From positions 165,104,518-165,168,517 of the forward strand of contig CM061067.1 in the NCBI GenBank assembly GCA_030762895.1: a stretch of 64,000 nucleotides of DNA. The letters run 5' to 3'. The notes below the pieces were generated by a model that worked only from the letters and a program-made list of their open reading frames with translations, had not been told where the DNA came from and searched no databases. Positions 42,691-52,500 of the stretch are shown here, piece by piece. Source of the stretch: Sophora flavescens. Lineage: Eukaryota > Streptophyta > Magnoliopsida > Fabales > Fabaceae. Made by a program: the position numbers and the translations under genes. How positions within the stretch are numbered: position 1 is the first letter of the stretch; the number at the start of each line of letters is the position of its first letter.

Positions 42691-43713
42691 TCAGACAAAA
42701 AGGTAAAAGGAGTGGACCATCATAGTCAGCAAAACAAGGAAGATAAGAAAGAAAAGATTTAGGTAGAAGGAGGTGGTGGAGGGGGTTTGTTTTGATTTGG
42801 ATTTTGGCTTTTTCTGAAAATCCATTAATAAGGCCAGCATTTGAGTCACCATTGTATTTATAGGGGCCAAGGTATCTTGAACTTGCTTTTGTACCCTTTC
42901 TTCAATCTGTTGTGCCATCAGCTCTGTCTTCTCTTCAACTATCTTACCAACCTTATCATCAACAATTCTTCCAATGATGTCATCAAGATTTGGTGGCAAG
43001 GATAACCGTCTTAAGCTCTCAGCAGAGTCTGAAACAGTGTCTTGAGCTTGGGCTGGAGGATGAATCATAGCAAGAGCTAATGGTTGAGAAGATGTCTTAG
43101 TAGACTCAGCGTCTTGCTTAGAAGCACAGACCTTATCAGTCTGCTCTGTCAGAGTCGGCTCAACAGTAGCAACAGCAACGACATCAGCTATGGGAGTTGA
43201 AGGTTCAGAAGCAGGTTTTGAGAAGATTTCAACATTCAGCTCAGGGCCTTCTACAACTAATTCTTCTGTTGTATGCTCAGAGGATGAGGTTGAAGCTGAG
43301 GTAAAGGCATATTGTAGAACTGGCTCAAGGACATCCTTTGCCCAATGAATGGGATTAGGAATTTCCACATCACGGCTTGTTATTGGCAAACCCCAAAGAT
43401 CTTTGAAGATCAGATATCTGACACGAGAAAGTCCACATCTGCCTCTGAATTTTGGACTTTTCTTATTCTCTTCAGCAGTCAGGCCATAAGTGGAGGCTTC
43501 TCTGGTGCAGTGAATCAAGTGAGATAACCAGAAAGCTCCTGCATAGTTAGCCTCAGTGACCATCTCAATTGGAAAATATTGACTGTAATCCATCTGTGAA
43601 TGATCAAAGGGTTCAAAATTGAGATCTAGCACAATGTCTTCAACTACTAGCATCTTTCCTTTGTGCCTTGTATGCTTCCGGTCCTTGTCCTTGATTAGAT
43701 CGATCATTGACAA
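42691..43713 (-). CDS. Copia extra ORF, C-terminal piece
   Basis: A 340-residue frame. The first 120 residues look folded (PIEMVTEANYAGAFWLSHL, RYLIFKDLWGLP); the middle is Ser/Thr/Pro-rich; residues about 235-300 form a likely coiled coil (GRIVDDKVGKIVEEKTEL). The frame ends with a hydrophobic stretch (LNLFFLIFLVLLTMM), but a neighbouring frame over the same bases gives NQNKPPPPPPST and a stop, so the hydrophobic tail may be a frameshift artefact. Function unknown; it belongs to the extra ORF after pol found in SIRE-type elements. Confidence 0.7.
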   Translation of the reverse strand: MSMIDLIKDKDRKHTRHKGKMLVVEDIVLDLNFEPFDHSQMDYSQYFPIEMVTEANYAGAFWLSHLIHCTREASTYGLTAEENKKSPKFRGRCGLSRVRYLIFKDLWGLPITSRDVEIPNPIHWAKDVLEPVLQYAFTSASTSSSEHTTEELVVEGPELNVEIFSKPASEPSTPIADVVAVATVEPTLTEQTDKVCASKQDAESTKTSSQPLALAMIHPPAQAQDTVSDSAESLRRLSLPPNLDDIIGRIVDDKVGKIVEEKTELMAQQIEERVQKQVQDTLAPINTMVTQMLALLMDFQKKPKSKSKQTPSTTSFYLNLFFLIFLVLLTMMVHSFYLFV

Positions 43714-43961
43714 CCTAGGACAAATCTTATAGGGCTTGACTCCAACATTTGTAGAAGTGGAGTGTTTTAACCAGTTGGAGGGACAAACGATGCAGCTCTG
43801 TCTGCTCTAAAGTGCCTGAATTCCCATTTCAGAATCTCATACATGAGAGTGTCCACAAACTGGTCAACAACAGCTCCATATACTCTTGGGTGTTTGAAAG
43901 TCGTCCATTTTGTAGTCTTGTCCATGACAAAAGGAATTTGCCCGAAGGATTTGGCTCTTTT

Positions 43962-44819
43962 CTAGAGAACGCTCCCAAGATCCTTCTTGCTGGGATCAAT
44001 ATGCCAGTCAGATATTACAACTCTCTCTACTCCATCATTGAATGGTTTAAGGGGTGGAAGTTTCGCTAGATTGGGGTAGATTTTTCTGGCAGGGAATCTT
44101 TGTTGGGGAAGGTGGGTGAGGAAAGGTCCATGTTCATTGAACATTTGGAAAGGGAATGGGCCAGTTGGAGTGTGGGGTTCAGGGTTGGCCCAGTATGGAT
44201 AAATGTGGAGGGGTTCATACTCATACTCAGTCAGAGGATACCACTTAGTTAGAATGAGTTCTGGTTCTTGTGGAATGGTGTGGAATGGTATTTTCCATTC
44301 TCTCTGTACTTTGGCCCAGTTCTCAGATTTGCCAGTATAGAGAGTGGAAGAGGGAATTATGGGTGGAAATAAGGTTCTCAAGGGTTTAGGAAAGGGGGCT
44401 CCAATGGTAATGCTATTGTCTATATGTGTTAGTGGTAAGGGTGGTGATTGTGGCAGTGTAGGAACATAAACATCATTCATATCATGTGGAGCAGAGAAAT
44501 TATCAGCATGAGTTCCCAAATTAGAAACTAATTCATCTACTGCTAACCTAACAGGATCATCAGCAGAGATTACTACCTCAGAAGCCAAAGTTGTTCTAGC
44601 CCTCTTTGATGGTTGCCTCTTCTTCTTGGCAATAGGACCAACAGCAGCAGCAGCTTGTTTTTCTAGAATGGCAGCGATAGGTAGTTCATCATCATCTTCT
44701 TCTTCAGACATGATGACTTTCCTTGTCCTTTTTGGTGCAGGTGGAAGAGTAGCGCCAGTAGATACGGAGAGGACAAATCCTCTAGCAGTCCTCTTAGGAA
44801 AGGGTTGTCTCACAGTCAC
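43962..44819 (-). CDS. Copia extra ORF, middle piece
   Basis: A 285-residue frame with an acidic run (SEEEDDDELP) and a nuclear-localisation-like KKKRQPSKRAR near residues 70-80, followed by Pro-rich segments and a Trp/Tyr-rich stretch. It ends at TAG 43962-43964, after which the same frame continues for about 70 codons (KTTKWTTFKHPRVYG), so the stop is probably a mutation. The upstream join to the 44843 piece is a frameshift at about 44850. No enzyme motif seen. Confidence 0.68.
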   Translation of the reverse strand: MTVRQPFPKRTARGFVLSVSTGATLPPAPKRTRKVIMSEEEDDDELPIAAILEKQAAAAVGPIAKKKRQPSKRARTTLASEVVISADDPVRLAVDELVSNLGTHADNFSAPHDMNDVYVPTLPQSPPLPLTHIDNSITIGAPFPKPLRTLFPPIIPSSTLYTGKSENWAKVQREWKIPFHTIPQEPELILTKWYPLTEYEYEPLHIYPYWANPEPHTPTGPFPFQMFNEHGPFLTHLPQQRFPARKIYPNLAKLPPLKPFNDGVERVVISDWHIDPSKKDLGSVL

Positions 44820-44842
44820 AGTCTTCCTCTTGGTTCCTTTCT

Positions 44843-45289
44843 TTAAACAAGGATTGTAGCTTCGTTGGCCTCAAGTGATTCTTCCTTAATCTTCATTTTC
44901 TCCTCAAGCTTGGCCAACTCCACTTGCTTGTATGTGTTGAGTTGCATGCCACTGAGATTAACTCTGCCAAAATCAACAGCTTGCAATCCTTTCTCACGAA
45001 GGAGTCTTTCTTGTTCATCCTTAGGCTTTACACTTAGAATATCGTAAACGCCTTGCTGCTTGAGAATTTTTGACAGAAGATGAGTGAAAGAAATGTGAGA
45101 AGCAGATTCTCTGTTGGTAATGGCATCTTTGAAACGATGAAACAGGATCCAGGGTAAGTTAATCTTTGTTTCAAAAACCAGATGGAAAAGACAGAACTTG
45201 TGAAGAGCTGATAAATTGTCCTTAGAGTCAATCTTATGCAGCACCACCTTGTTCAGGATTTGGTGAAGAATCCTGATGTGATCTTTCAT
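44843..45289 (-). CDS. Copia extra ORF, second piece
   Basis: A 148-residue frame, mainly helical (MKDHIRILHQILNKVV, FETKINLPWILFHRF), ending with a coiled-coil-like ELAKLEEKMKIKEE. The pattern of a conserved helical block after the N-terminal region fits the 'putative plant transposon protein' type domain carried by several plant retrotransposons; this assignment is tentative. It is joined to the N-terminal piece by a frameshift near 45312-45325. Confidence 0.65.
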   Translation of the reverse strand: MKDHIRILHQILNKVVLHKIDSKDNLSALHKFCLFHLVFETKINLPWILFHRFKDAITNRESASHISFTHLLSKILKQQGVYDILSVKPKDEQERLLREKGLQAVDFGRVNLSGMQLNTYKQVELAKLEEKMKIKEESLEANEATILV

Positions 45290-45290
45290 C

Positions 45291-45695
45291 TCAGGATTTC
45301 CAAGAATGAGTTCTCACGCTGTCTTGTCTCATAAGGGTAACAACAATTATCTCTGGACCACCTAGGTCTACTTCCCAGTTCTTCGTGAAGACCAATCCTT
45401 CTTGAGCACATGCAATCGCATCAGAGATGGTTTTCTCTGATACTATCACTTTCCTTCCCAGCACAAACCCAAAAACTTCTGTTTCAGAGATCTTTGGTCT
45501 TCTCCAAAATTCCCTTATCAAATCTGGATACACTGAGACCTTTTCCATAAAGATTCCATCCCATCCAACAGCGTTAATGAACTTACTCACATCCAAATTG
45601 TATTCTTGTAGAATCCCAAAATTGAAGTGATGTTCCACAGATATGGACATAGTGTCAGTTGCAAAAGCAGGCATGGGAGCAGAGGTTGAAGCCAT
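45291..45695 (-). CDS. Copia extra ORF, N-terminal piece
   Basis: The likely start is ATG 45693-45695 (MASTSAPMPAF). Residues 30-110 (FINAVGWDGIFMEK, YPDLIREFWRRP, FGFVLGRKVIVSEKTI) resemble the N-terminal domain of plant retrotransposon extra ORFs. A TATA box and a motif cluster shared with the LTR lie 250-420 bases upstream. The last about 10 residues are out of frame. Confidence 0.7.
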   Translation of the reverse strand: MASTSAPMPAFATDTMSISVEHHFNFGILQEYNLDVSKFINAVGWDGIFMEKVSVYPDLIREFWRRPKISETEVFGFVLGRKVIVSEKTISDAIACAQEGLVFTKNWEVDLGGPEIIVVTLMRQDSVRTHSWKS

Positions 45696-45939
45696 TGTTG
45701 AGTAAGATGAGTTTTGGAAGAACAAGGGAGACAGAGTTCGAAAGATTCAGAGAGAGGTTGATGATGAAGAGACGCGAAAAGTTTTTCAGAGGGAAAGAGG
45801 TTACTTTTAAAGATTTCTGAAAAACAATAGTTTCCAAAAAAAATGACAAGACATGTCATTAAGTGTAAAACGGCGTTGGTAACTTGGGACCGTAAAAAGT
45901 TACGATGGGATTGATGAAGGTAGCTGACTCGGCAAGGAA

Positions 45940-46120
45940 AGAGAAGCGTTTTATATAAATGTGTTCAAGGACAAAATAATATAAGCAATAAATGTGTGCA
46001 TAGACGAGTCCACACAAGACTAAGAGTGGACGCGTAAAGGCATAAGTAGTGGACACGTAGATTTCATGTGCTTTGGACGTCATGACTAGTAGACGTGTAG
46101 AGAAAACATGCAATGGACGA
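45940..46120 (-). promoter_or_regulatory. Possible internal promoter before the copia extra ORF
   Basis: Minus strand TTTATATAAAA at about 45949-45959 is preceded (45985-46115) by five or six GGACG/CGTCC-type motifs (GTGGACGCG, GTGGACACG, GGACGTC, AGACGTG, GGACGACC). The same motif family clusters in the LTR upstream of its TATA box. Confidence 0.5.
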
Positions 46121-46177
46121 CCAAATTAACAATAAATATACTAGCTCAATCCACATACAACATATTCAAATGCTTTC

Positions 46178-46372
46178 TTATAAAGATAAATATTTCCTCA
46201 GCAAGAGGTTAGTGAAGATATCTGCCAATTGGTGGTCAGTATCTACAAATTGAATATCAAACACACCTTGTTGCACATAATCCCTAATAAAATGATGTTT
46301 GATCTCTATATGCTTAGCTTTAAAATGCAATATTGGATTTTTTAGATAAATTGATTGCAGCAGTATTATCAC
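46178..46372 (-). CDS. Copia RNase H C-terminal end
   Basis: Contains KHIEIKHHFIRDYV and FVDTDHQLADIFT, the last conserved blocks of copia RNase H. It follows a frameshift near 46330 after KKSNIAF. Confidence 0.8.
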   Translation of the reverse strand: MIILLQSIYLKNPILHFKAKHIEIKHHFIRDYVQQGVFDIQFVDTDHQLADIFTNLLLRKYLSL

Positions 46373-47000
46373 ACATAAGTGGAATACTATTTACAAATAC
46401 ATTGTAGTCCTCCAATTGATGTTTGATCCATAGAAGTTGTGAACTGCTTGCAGCCGATATGTATTCTGCTTCAGCAGTTGATAGAGCAATGGTACTTTGC
46501 CTTTTGCTTGACCATGATACTAGGTTAGCTCCAATGAAGTGACATCCTCCACTGGTGCTTTTTCTTTCAATTCTATCTCCAGCATAGTCAGCATCACAAA
46601 AGCCAACTAATCTGTAGTCATCATTTTTCTTAAAGCACAAGCCCAGATCACTAGTACCTTTTAAATATCTAAATATTCTCTTAACTGCTGAGAGATGAGA
46701 CTCTCTAGGATCAAATTGAAAACGAGCACATAAGCAAACACTGAACATTATATCAGGCCTAGACGCAATCAGATATAAAAGAGATCCTATCATAACTCCA
46801 TATACCTTTTGATCTACCTTTTTCTCTTTATCATCTTTGTTCAGTATTGAAGTGGGATGCATAGGAGTTTTCATTGGTTTGCAATCATCCATCTTAAACC
46901 TCTTTAGAAGTTCCTTTGTATACTTAGTCTGATGGATGTACACCTCGTCCACAGACTGTTTAACTTGAAGTCCAAGGAAGAATTTGAGTTCTCTTATCAT
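46320..47000 (-). CDS. Copia RT C-terminal part and RNase H
   Basis: A 226-residue frame: FFLGLQV, HQTKYTKELLKRF, MKTPMHPT and GSLLYLIASRPDI belong to RT; GFCDADYAGD, STSGGCHFIG and STAEAEYISAA are the RNase H landmarks with the catalytic acidic residues present. It follows the first RT piece after a short break at about 47001-47012 in the same frame. Confidence 0.9.
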   Translation of the reverse strand: MIRELKFFLGLQVKQSVDEVYIHQTKYTKELLKRFKMDDCKPMKTPMHPTSILNKDDKEKKVDQKVYGVMIGSLLYLIASRPDIMFSVCLCARFQFDPRESHLSAVKRIFRYLKGTSDLGLCFKKNDDYRLVGFCDADYAGDRIERKSTSGGCHFIGANLVSWSSKRQSTIALSTAEAEYISAASSSQLLWIKHQLEDYNVFVNSIPLMCDNTAAINLSKKSNIAF

Positions 47001-47012
47001 GATCTTTTCAAA

Positions 47013-47867
47013 TTATTTTTCCATTAACTTAGAGAATTCCTTGCACGGAGATTCATTAGTAACACCAAAAATGATATCATCAACATAAATCTGTACTATA
47101 ATGAAATCTGACTTAATAGACTTTCTAAATAGAGTTGTGTCTACTTTTCCTCTGTTAAAACCATTTTCTATTAGAAACGAACTTAACCTATCGTACCATG
47201 CCCTAGGAGCTTGTTTAAGTCCATACAGTGCTTTCTTAAGCTTATAAACATGTTCAAGGTGATTTGTATTTTCAAAGCCAGGAGGTTGCATGACATATAC
47301 TTCTTCATTAATAAATCCATTTAAAAAGTCACTTTTAACATCCATTTGAAAAATCATAAAGCTATGATGTGCAGCAAACGATGTTAAAATTCTTATAGCT
47401 TCTAGCCTAGCAACAGGTGCAAAAGTTTCAGTGTAGTCTATACCTTTTTCTTGATAGTAGCCTTGAGCAACAAGTCTTGCCTTGTTTCTCACAACATTAC
47501 CATCTTTATCAAGCTTGTTTCTGTAGACCCACTTTGTTCCAATGGCTGACTTGTCTTTAGGCAGGGGTACAAGCGTCCAGACTTCACTTCTCTCATATTT
47601 CTTACCACTGACAGAGGCGGTCCTTGTTGGACCAAAGAGATCAAGGTGTAGCAATTCTAGTGGTCTGTTGGTACTAACAACATTCTTAGATTCAAAGGAA
47701 CCTTTGACTTGTTTTCTCTTCTGACATGCATCACAGAGAGCATCAAATTTGAAACTAAGGTTTGGTAGACCTCTTACAAGGTTATGCTTTTTCAGTTTTG
47801 AGATTAATCTCAAACTTGCATGACCCAACCTTTTATGCCAAATCCATCGTTCATCCTCAATGGACAT
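47013..47867 (-). CDS. Copia pre-integrase zinc finger fused to RT by deletion
   Basis: Residues 1-75 are the gag-pre-integrase and HHCC zinc-finger region (WHKRLGHAS, CDACQKRK), then the first strand of the integrase (LLHLDLFGP). Directly after SGKKY the frame jumps to the start of RT (WTLVPLPKDKSAIGTKWVY), so almost the whole integrase core is missing while the reading frame is preserved. RT continues with KARLVAQGY, QMDVKSDFLNG and the catalytic YVDDIIFG. Confidence 0.92.
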   Translation of the reverse strand: MSIEDERWIWHKRLGHASLRLISKLKKHNLVRGLPNLSFKFDALCDACQKRKQVKGSFESKNVVSTNRPLELLHLDLFGPTRTASVSGKKYERSEVWTLVPLPKDKSAIGTKWVYRNKLDKDGNVVRNKARLVAQGYYQEKGIDYTETFAPVARLEAIRILTSFAAHHSFMIFQMDVKSDFLNGFINEEVYVMQPPGFENTNHLEHVYKLKKALYGLKQAPRAWYDRLSSFLIENGFNRGKVDTTLFRKSIKSDFIIVQIYVDDIIFGVTNESPCKEFSKLMEK

Positions 47868-48269
47868 TAGACATGAGACACTTTGATTTGAGAGGTCCTA
47901 TAAGTCAATCTTATACAGATTGTTTTGCCTCTGGGCAGTGAATAAGAGTGATCCATAAGCTTTCTTGACAGAACACATATTCTTATTAAATGAAACAGCA
48001 AACCCACTGTCACATAATTGACTAATGCTAAGCATATTGTGTTTAAGACCATTTACTAACAGATCATTTTCAATGGAGGGAAAAGGATGTTTACAAATTT
48101 TACCTATACCAATGATCTTTCCTTTTTGGTTTCCTCCAAAAGTGACCCAGCCACCATATTTGGGTCTAAGGTCTTGGAACATATACCTTTCTCCTGTCAT
48201 GTGTCGTGAGCACCCACTATCCAAGTACCAGGACTTCTGTTTCTTTCCTGTTGTTAAGCAGATCTGCAA
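47868..48269 (-). CDS. Copia aspartic protease
   Basis: The active site is intact: WYLDSGCSRHMTG. Further blocks FGGNQKGKIIG and LKHNMLSISQLCDSG are typical of the plant copia protease. The frame ends with a stop near 47898 between NNLYKIDL and the next piece, which is in the same frame. A frameshift near 48255 separates it from the upstream linker. Confidence 0.9.
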
Positions 48270-48700
48270 CAGGGATTATCTTATCTTTAGGTACCCAAAT
48301 TGACTTGGGTCCTTTCTTGTTAGTGATCATAGGTCGTGAATGCTTTGCATGCTTGTTATGTATGCCTTTAGATGACATATGCCCACTTTTTCCACATATT
48401 TTGTAGTAAGTATTGGAAGGGCTTGGTTTTGACTTAGTGTACTGTGGACGGAGTTTAGAAGCCTTATATTGTGTATAAACTTTTGGTTTATTCAGAGATG
48501 CATCTTGCTTCTCTTTATCATAACCAATGCCAGATTTGTCACGTGGTGATCTAGAATATCTTAATATAAGGTTTAATTTATCTGAGCTACCAACCAGTTT
48601 TGACAGAGTTTGTCAAGTATGTCACATCTTGTTTCAGTTGTTCAACTTCACAAGATCTATTAGACTTACACTCAGCCTTGTCAGTCAGACTAACATTGTT

Positions 48701-49273
48701 TTATTTTAATGTTTCATTCTCATCCCTAAGGTTTTGATTCACTGTGCAGACCTTATCATAATCTTTAGAGAGTTTAATAAACTTCTTTTTGAGACTCTTA
48801 TACTCTTTAGACGTTATACATGATTCATGCAGCAATTCATCAAAAATAGTTAGAAGAGTAGATGGATCAGAGTCTATTATCTCAGCATCAGTGAATTCAC
48901 TTTCTGATGCAGTCTCAGCCATGAAGCAAATGTTTGCTTCTTCTCTTGCTTCATCTTCTTCATCAGAAGAAGACAGGTCAAGATTCTCCCAAGTAGCCAT
49001 CAAGCCTTTCTTCTTTTTGAAGAATTTCTTTTTCTCCGTCAGCTCTGGGCAGTCAGCTTTGAAGTGTCCTGGTTTTTTACATTCAAAGCACAGGGGTGGG
49101 CCTTTCTCCTTGGAATCTGACTTCTCCTTGGAGAATTTTTTGTTGAACTGCTTCCTTTTGAATCCACCTTTCTTTCTCCAAATGTGTTGGATTTTTCTGG
49201 AGATGAAGGATAATTCATCCTCATCTGAGTAATCTTCATTATTTGATGAATCAGCTTCATGAGGACTCAGCAA
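48701..49273 (-). CDS. Copia gag C-terminal part with zinc knuckle
   Basis: An acidic stretch (NNEDYSDEDE) is followed by a Lys-rich region and a CCHC zinc knuckle, CFECKKPGHFKADC, for RNA binding, then an acidic and coiled-coil segment. It is offset by one base from the upstream gag piece near 49262. Confidence 0.88.
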   Translation of the reverse strand: MLSPHEADSSNNEDYSDEDELSFISRKIQHIWRKKGGFKRKQFNKKFSKEKSDSKEKGPPLCFECKKPGHFKADCPELTEKKKFFKKKKGLMATWENLDLSSSDEEDEAREEANICFMAETASESEFTDAEIIDSDPSTLLTIFDELLHESCITSKEYKSLKKKFIKLSKDYDKVCTVNQNLRDENETLK

Positions 49274-49613
49274 CTTTAAGCACCTTTGAGGAACTATCTT
49301 TCTTGGCCTTTAAGGCAATGGACTTTCCTTTTCTGGAGTTTTCCTCTTCATTAAGTTCAAGTTCATGAACTTTTAATGACCCCAGAAGCTCTTCCAGAGA
49401 AAGAGTATTCAGATTCTTTGCTTCCTGGATAGCAGTTACCTTAGGTCTCCACTGCTTTGAGAGACTTCTCAAAATTTTTCTCACATGATCTCTATTCTCA
49501 TAGACCTTTCCAAGAAACCTGAGACTTTTGGTGATTGTTTGGGATCTTCCAAACATCTGGTCTATAGTTTCATGATCAGTCATCTTGAATAGCTCATACT
49601 GGTGAATCAGCAT
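49257..49613 (-). CDS. Copia gag middle part
   Basis: YELFKMTDHETIDQMFGR, RKILRSLSKQWRPKVTAI and LEELLGSLKVHELEL are conserved blocks of the copia-type gag (UBN2 family). A frameshift near 49615 separates it from the N-terminal part. Confidence 0.88.
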   Translation of the reverse strand: MLIHQYELFKMTDHETIDQMFGRSQTITKSLRFLGKVYENRDHVRKILRSLSKQWRPKVTAIQEAKNLNTLSLEELLGSLKVHELELNEEENSRKGKSIALKAKKDSSSKVLKVAESS

Positions 49614-49974
49614 GCTTATCTTTGATTTTCTTCACTTGTGAGGAACCTTCATGAGCTAGTGCAAGAGTATCCCAGATTTCTTTAGCTGTGTTGCAACTAT
49701 GAACCTTGTCATGCTCAGATCTGGTGATAGCACACATCAGATAGTGCTTAGCTTTCAAGTTTAGTTGATGTTGGCTTTTCTGCTCTTGAGTCCATTCAGC
49801 TCTAGGCACTGCAGCTCCAGCTTCACTCCTTGGCTCAATGTAGCCATTTTCTATCAGTTCCCAAATGTCAGCATTCTGTGCATCCAAGAATGTCATCATC
49901 CTCTTTTTCCAATAATCATAATCAGTTCCATCAAAGAGAGGGGGTCTATTGATAGCTTGTCCTTCTACATCCAT
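49594..49974 (-). CDS. Copia gag N-terminal part
   Basis: Start ATG at 49972-49974 (MDVEGQAINRPPLFDG) fits copia gag. Contains YDYWKKRMMTFLDAQ, NLKAKHYLMCAI and TAKEIWDTLALAHEG. It lies 58 bases after the primer-binding site. Confidence 0.9.
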   Translation of the reverse strand: MDVEGQAINRPPLFDGTDYDYWKKRMMTFLDAQNADIWELIENGYIEPRSEAGAAVPRAEWTQEQKSQHQLNLKAKHYLMCAITRSEHDKVHSCNTAKEIWDTLALAHEGSSQVKKIKDKHADSPV

Positions 49975-50031
49975 GATTGTAGGATCGTACTGCCTAAGCA
50001 CTTGTAATATGCTCAACCTTATCAAAGCTGA

Positions 50032-50043
50032 GCTCTGATGCCA
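50032..50043 (-). other. Copia primer-binding site
   Basis: TGGCATCAGAGC on the minus strand, one mismatch from the usual initiator tRNA-Met complement, two bases after the LTR end at 50046. Confidence 0.82.
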
Positions 50044-50045
50044 AC

Positions 50046-51646
50046 TAAAGTTGGCACAGGCAAACACAAGAAGGGGGGGTTGAATTGTGTTTGTTAATTA
50101 TTTTTACAAAAACCTTTTTTGAGAAACCTTTTCACAAGCAGAAGATAAAAAGATTAAGCACACAAGAAATCCTTTTTAAAAGATTAACAAAACCAAAATC
50201 AAATCCCACAGTTAGTAAAAATAAATAAAACTGTAAAAGATAAGGGATAGAAAATTCACTTACGTATTTTATCCTGGTTCACTCTCTTCCAACCAAGAGC
50301 TACGTCCAGTCCCTTCTACTTGAAGGATTTTCTCCACTATTTCCAAATAGTTTCTACAACAAGTATTCTTCACCTCTCCAGGCTACAAATATTGCTTTCT
50401 TGCCAAGCCTCTTCAGGCTCTAATACAATCACAAGGATTTTTTTGAGATCTTTCTAACTCACTATATGTGAGGGTATGAAGGTTTAAGATCTACTGAATA
50501 TTTTTACAAATATTCAACCTTAAGAATTACTGACTTTTGCTTTACAATGAGAATATGAGCTTTTAATATCTTGTAAATGTTCACAATGGCAAAATGTTGT
50601 TCTTCAGTGCTTGAGACCTTCTATATATATAGTGGTCTTCAACTTCTCTTGTAAATCTTCAACGGTTATTTGAATAGTCCCATTATAGAGATAGCATTAA
50701 ATGCATGATTTTCGTTGAGACTGATAACTTGATTTTGGGCGAGTTGAAAAGCATCCTTGGTTATCAGAAAATCGCAAAATGGAGGCTCACTGTTCTGAGC
50801 AATTGTACCTTAAAAACTTTCTTTTCTCCTTTGTGTATAACCCAGCTTTTGTCCAGCAATAAAGATGTCATCGTACAGATCATTTTACAATTCCAATTAT
50901 ACTATTTGCCTTTTATATTTCCTTGATAGTACTATGAATTTTCTCAAAGGAAACAAGACATTAATCGGATAAAAAACAAATGGGAAGAACAAATATTCAT
51001 TTGAAATAAATATCAATCATTTGAAATAAATTCATCGTGGACCAGATTACATTAAATCATATTCAAGGTAGTAAAGATATAGAACATATAGAACCGTCTA
51101 CACGCACTTAGTTTAAGAACGCATCTACACAATATTTTATTCTGCTCGTCCACTGGTGTGGTAGAAGCGCTCGTCCACACAAGTCTTTGGACTTGCAAAG
51201 TCCTTAGAGAAACTCCGTCCAATGATGTGGCACTATGGACGTCTACTGAATTTTAGTTAGGCACTATGGATGTATACTTGAGTTTCAAGGATAGCACTCG
51301 TCTGCTGACGTGGCAAGATGGACGTGCTTATTTTCAAGTCTTTGGACTTGCTGTACCTAACAAGTTATTTAGGTATTCATTTATAGCATCGTCTACTAAA
51401 GAAAGCCAGTCTACTTAATTAAACAACAAGGTAACTTTACCATAATGCTTGAGCAGCCCGTCTATAGGGGTGGACGCGTATTTTTCAATTGAAACTTATC
51501 CCATGTTTATTTTACTTATAAAAGCGTTTCTGCATAACTGAAAGCACTAGTTAGATCTCAACTAATACTTTTCCAACCAAATTTAATCATTTTGTTAGCA
51601 TCAAAACTTAGAGATTATCAAATCCAAAACCACTTTGGTTCCAACA
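50046..51646 (-). repeat. Copia 5' LTR
   Basis: Minus-strand TGTTGGAACC to ACTTTA (TA in place of the usual CA; the 3' LTR copy keeps CA). TATATATATA at 50622-50631 is the likely promoter. CGTCCAC/GGACG motifs are dense at about 51085-51480. Followed by ATAGT. Confidence 0.92.
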
Positions 51647-51756
51647 ATAGTAGCGAATGGTCTAGAACCATACAAAATCTCATGGCTCTCAGTAGCCAGA
51701 ACTAAAAACTGACATAACTCGCTACCCCAAAAGAACTATACATATAGCTGGTCAAG

Positions 51757-52182
51757 CTAATGAAAACCGTTAGGGAGATCATGATGATCACCCCCACCTA
51801 CAGCAGGAGGGTGTAACTCAAGATCATCCTCCACGTACTCATCTGGGTCTTCCTCGACCTCATCCAAAATCACCTCGGCATGAGGTGCTGCTGGTTCTGC
51901 TACCTGAAGAGGCTGAATCGGCGGAGGTGGAATATCAAGCAACCCATGCTCAGGCAAGTACTGTAGATATAGTCAAACTGGAGGTAGAGGTACCTCGACA
52001 GTCTCCATGACACGCGTCCTCCACTGTGGTCCCGCAGCTATTGTACCGGTGACCTCTAGACGAGGGCTAGAATAGGTGCCACTAAGTGCCTCTAGGTTAA
52101 TCTCCTAAGCACCACCGTGATGTGCGTGAGCAAACGTTATCAAACGTAGCCTCGAATAAACCAGAGGCAAATCCGGGTCCAT
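51757..52182 (-). pseudogene. Acidic Pro-rich ORF inside the LTR, two internal stops
   Basis: Reads from ATG 52180-52182 (MDPDLPLVYSRLR) with TAG at 52105-52107 after 25 codons, then METVEVPLPPV, TGA at 51973-51975 (Trp in the other copy), LYLQYLPEHG, an acidic segment (EVEEDPDEYVEDDLE) and LPNGFH before the final stop. The frame at 60224-60733 encodes the same order of motifs. No known family recognised. Confidence 0.6.
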
Positions 52183-52500
52183 CTAATCTCAGGTATAAAT
52201 ATATGCACAAGTAGAGAAACCAACAAGAAAATATGTAAGAGTGAGAAACCAATATATGGATTTAACACGACAACTACATGCGCGACACAAAAGAAAACAA
52301 ACACACATATACATATTCATAAAAACATAAGCTTTCATAATAAAGCAAACAGTGTATCAATGGGTTTTTATACCCCAAACATCGTTATTTGAAAACTATG
52401 CATGAACACATCATATACGTCATCTAAATTCATACCTAATCTTTGGAGATCCCAACACCATATAAAAAAGCTGATCAAGCTCGATTGCCAAATAAGGCAC

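Larger units (their letters stand above)
21946..51646 (-). mobile_element. SIRE-like Ty1/copia retrotransposon with nested insertions
   Basis: The 5' LTR is 50046-51646 (1601 bp); the 3' LTR is 21946-21981 plus 40755-42319, also 1601 bp once the nested block is removed. ATAGT flanks both sides (21941-21945 and 51647-51651). The minus-strand internal region of 7.7 kb holds PBS, gag, protease, an integrase remnant, RT-RNase H, then an extra ORF of about 3 kb before the polypurine tract. An additional ORF after pol is characteristic of the SIRE lineage. Gag, the protease junction and the extra ORF carry frameshifts and the integrase core is deleted. Confidence 0.9.

Noticed and set aside
42691..42765. 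Transmembrane anchor proving an envelope protein in the copia extra ORF
   Set aside because: A neighbouring frame over the same bases gives a Pro-rich end with a stop, and the ORF has other frameshifts; the hydrophobic tail is not reliable.
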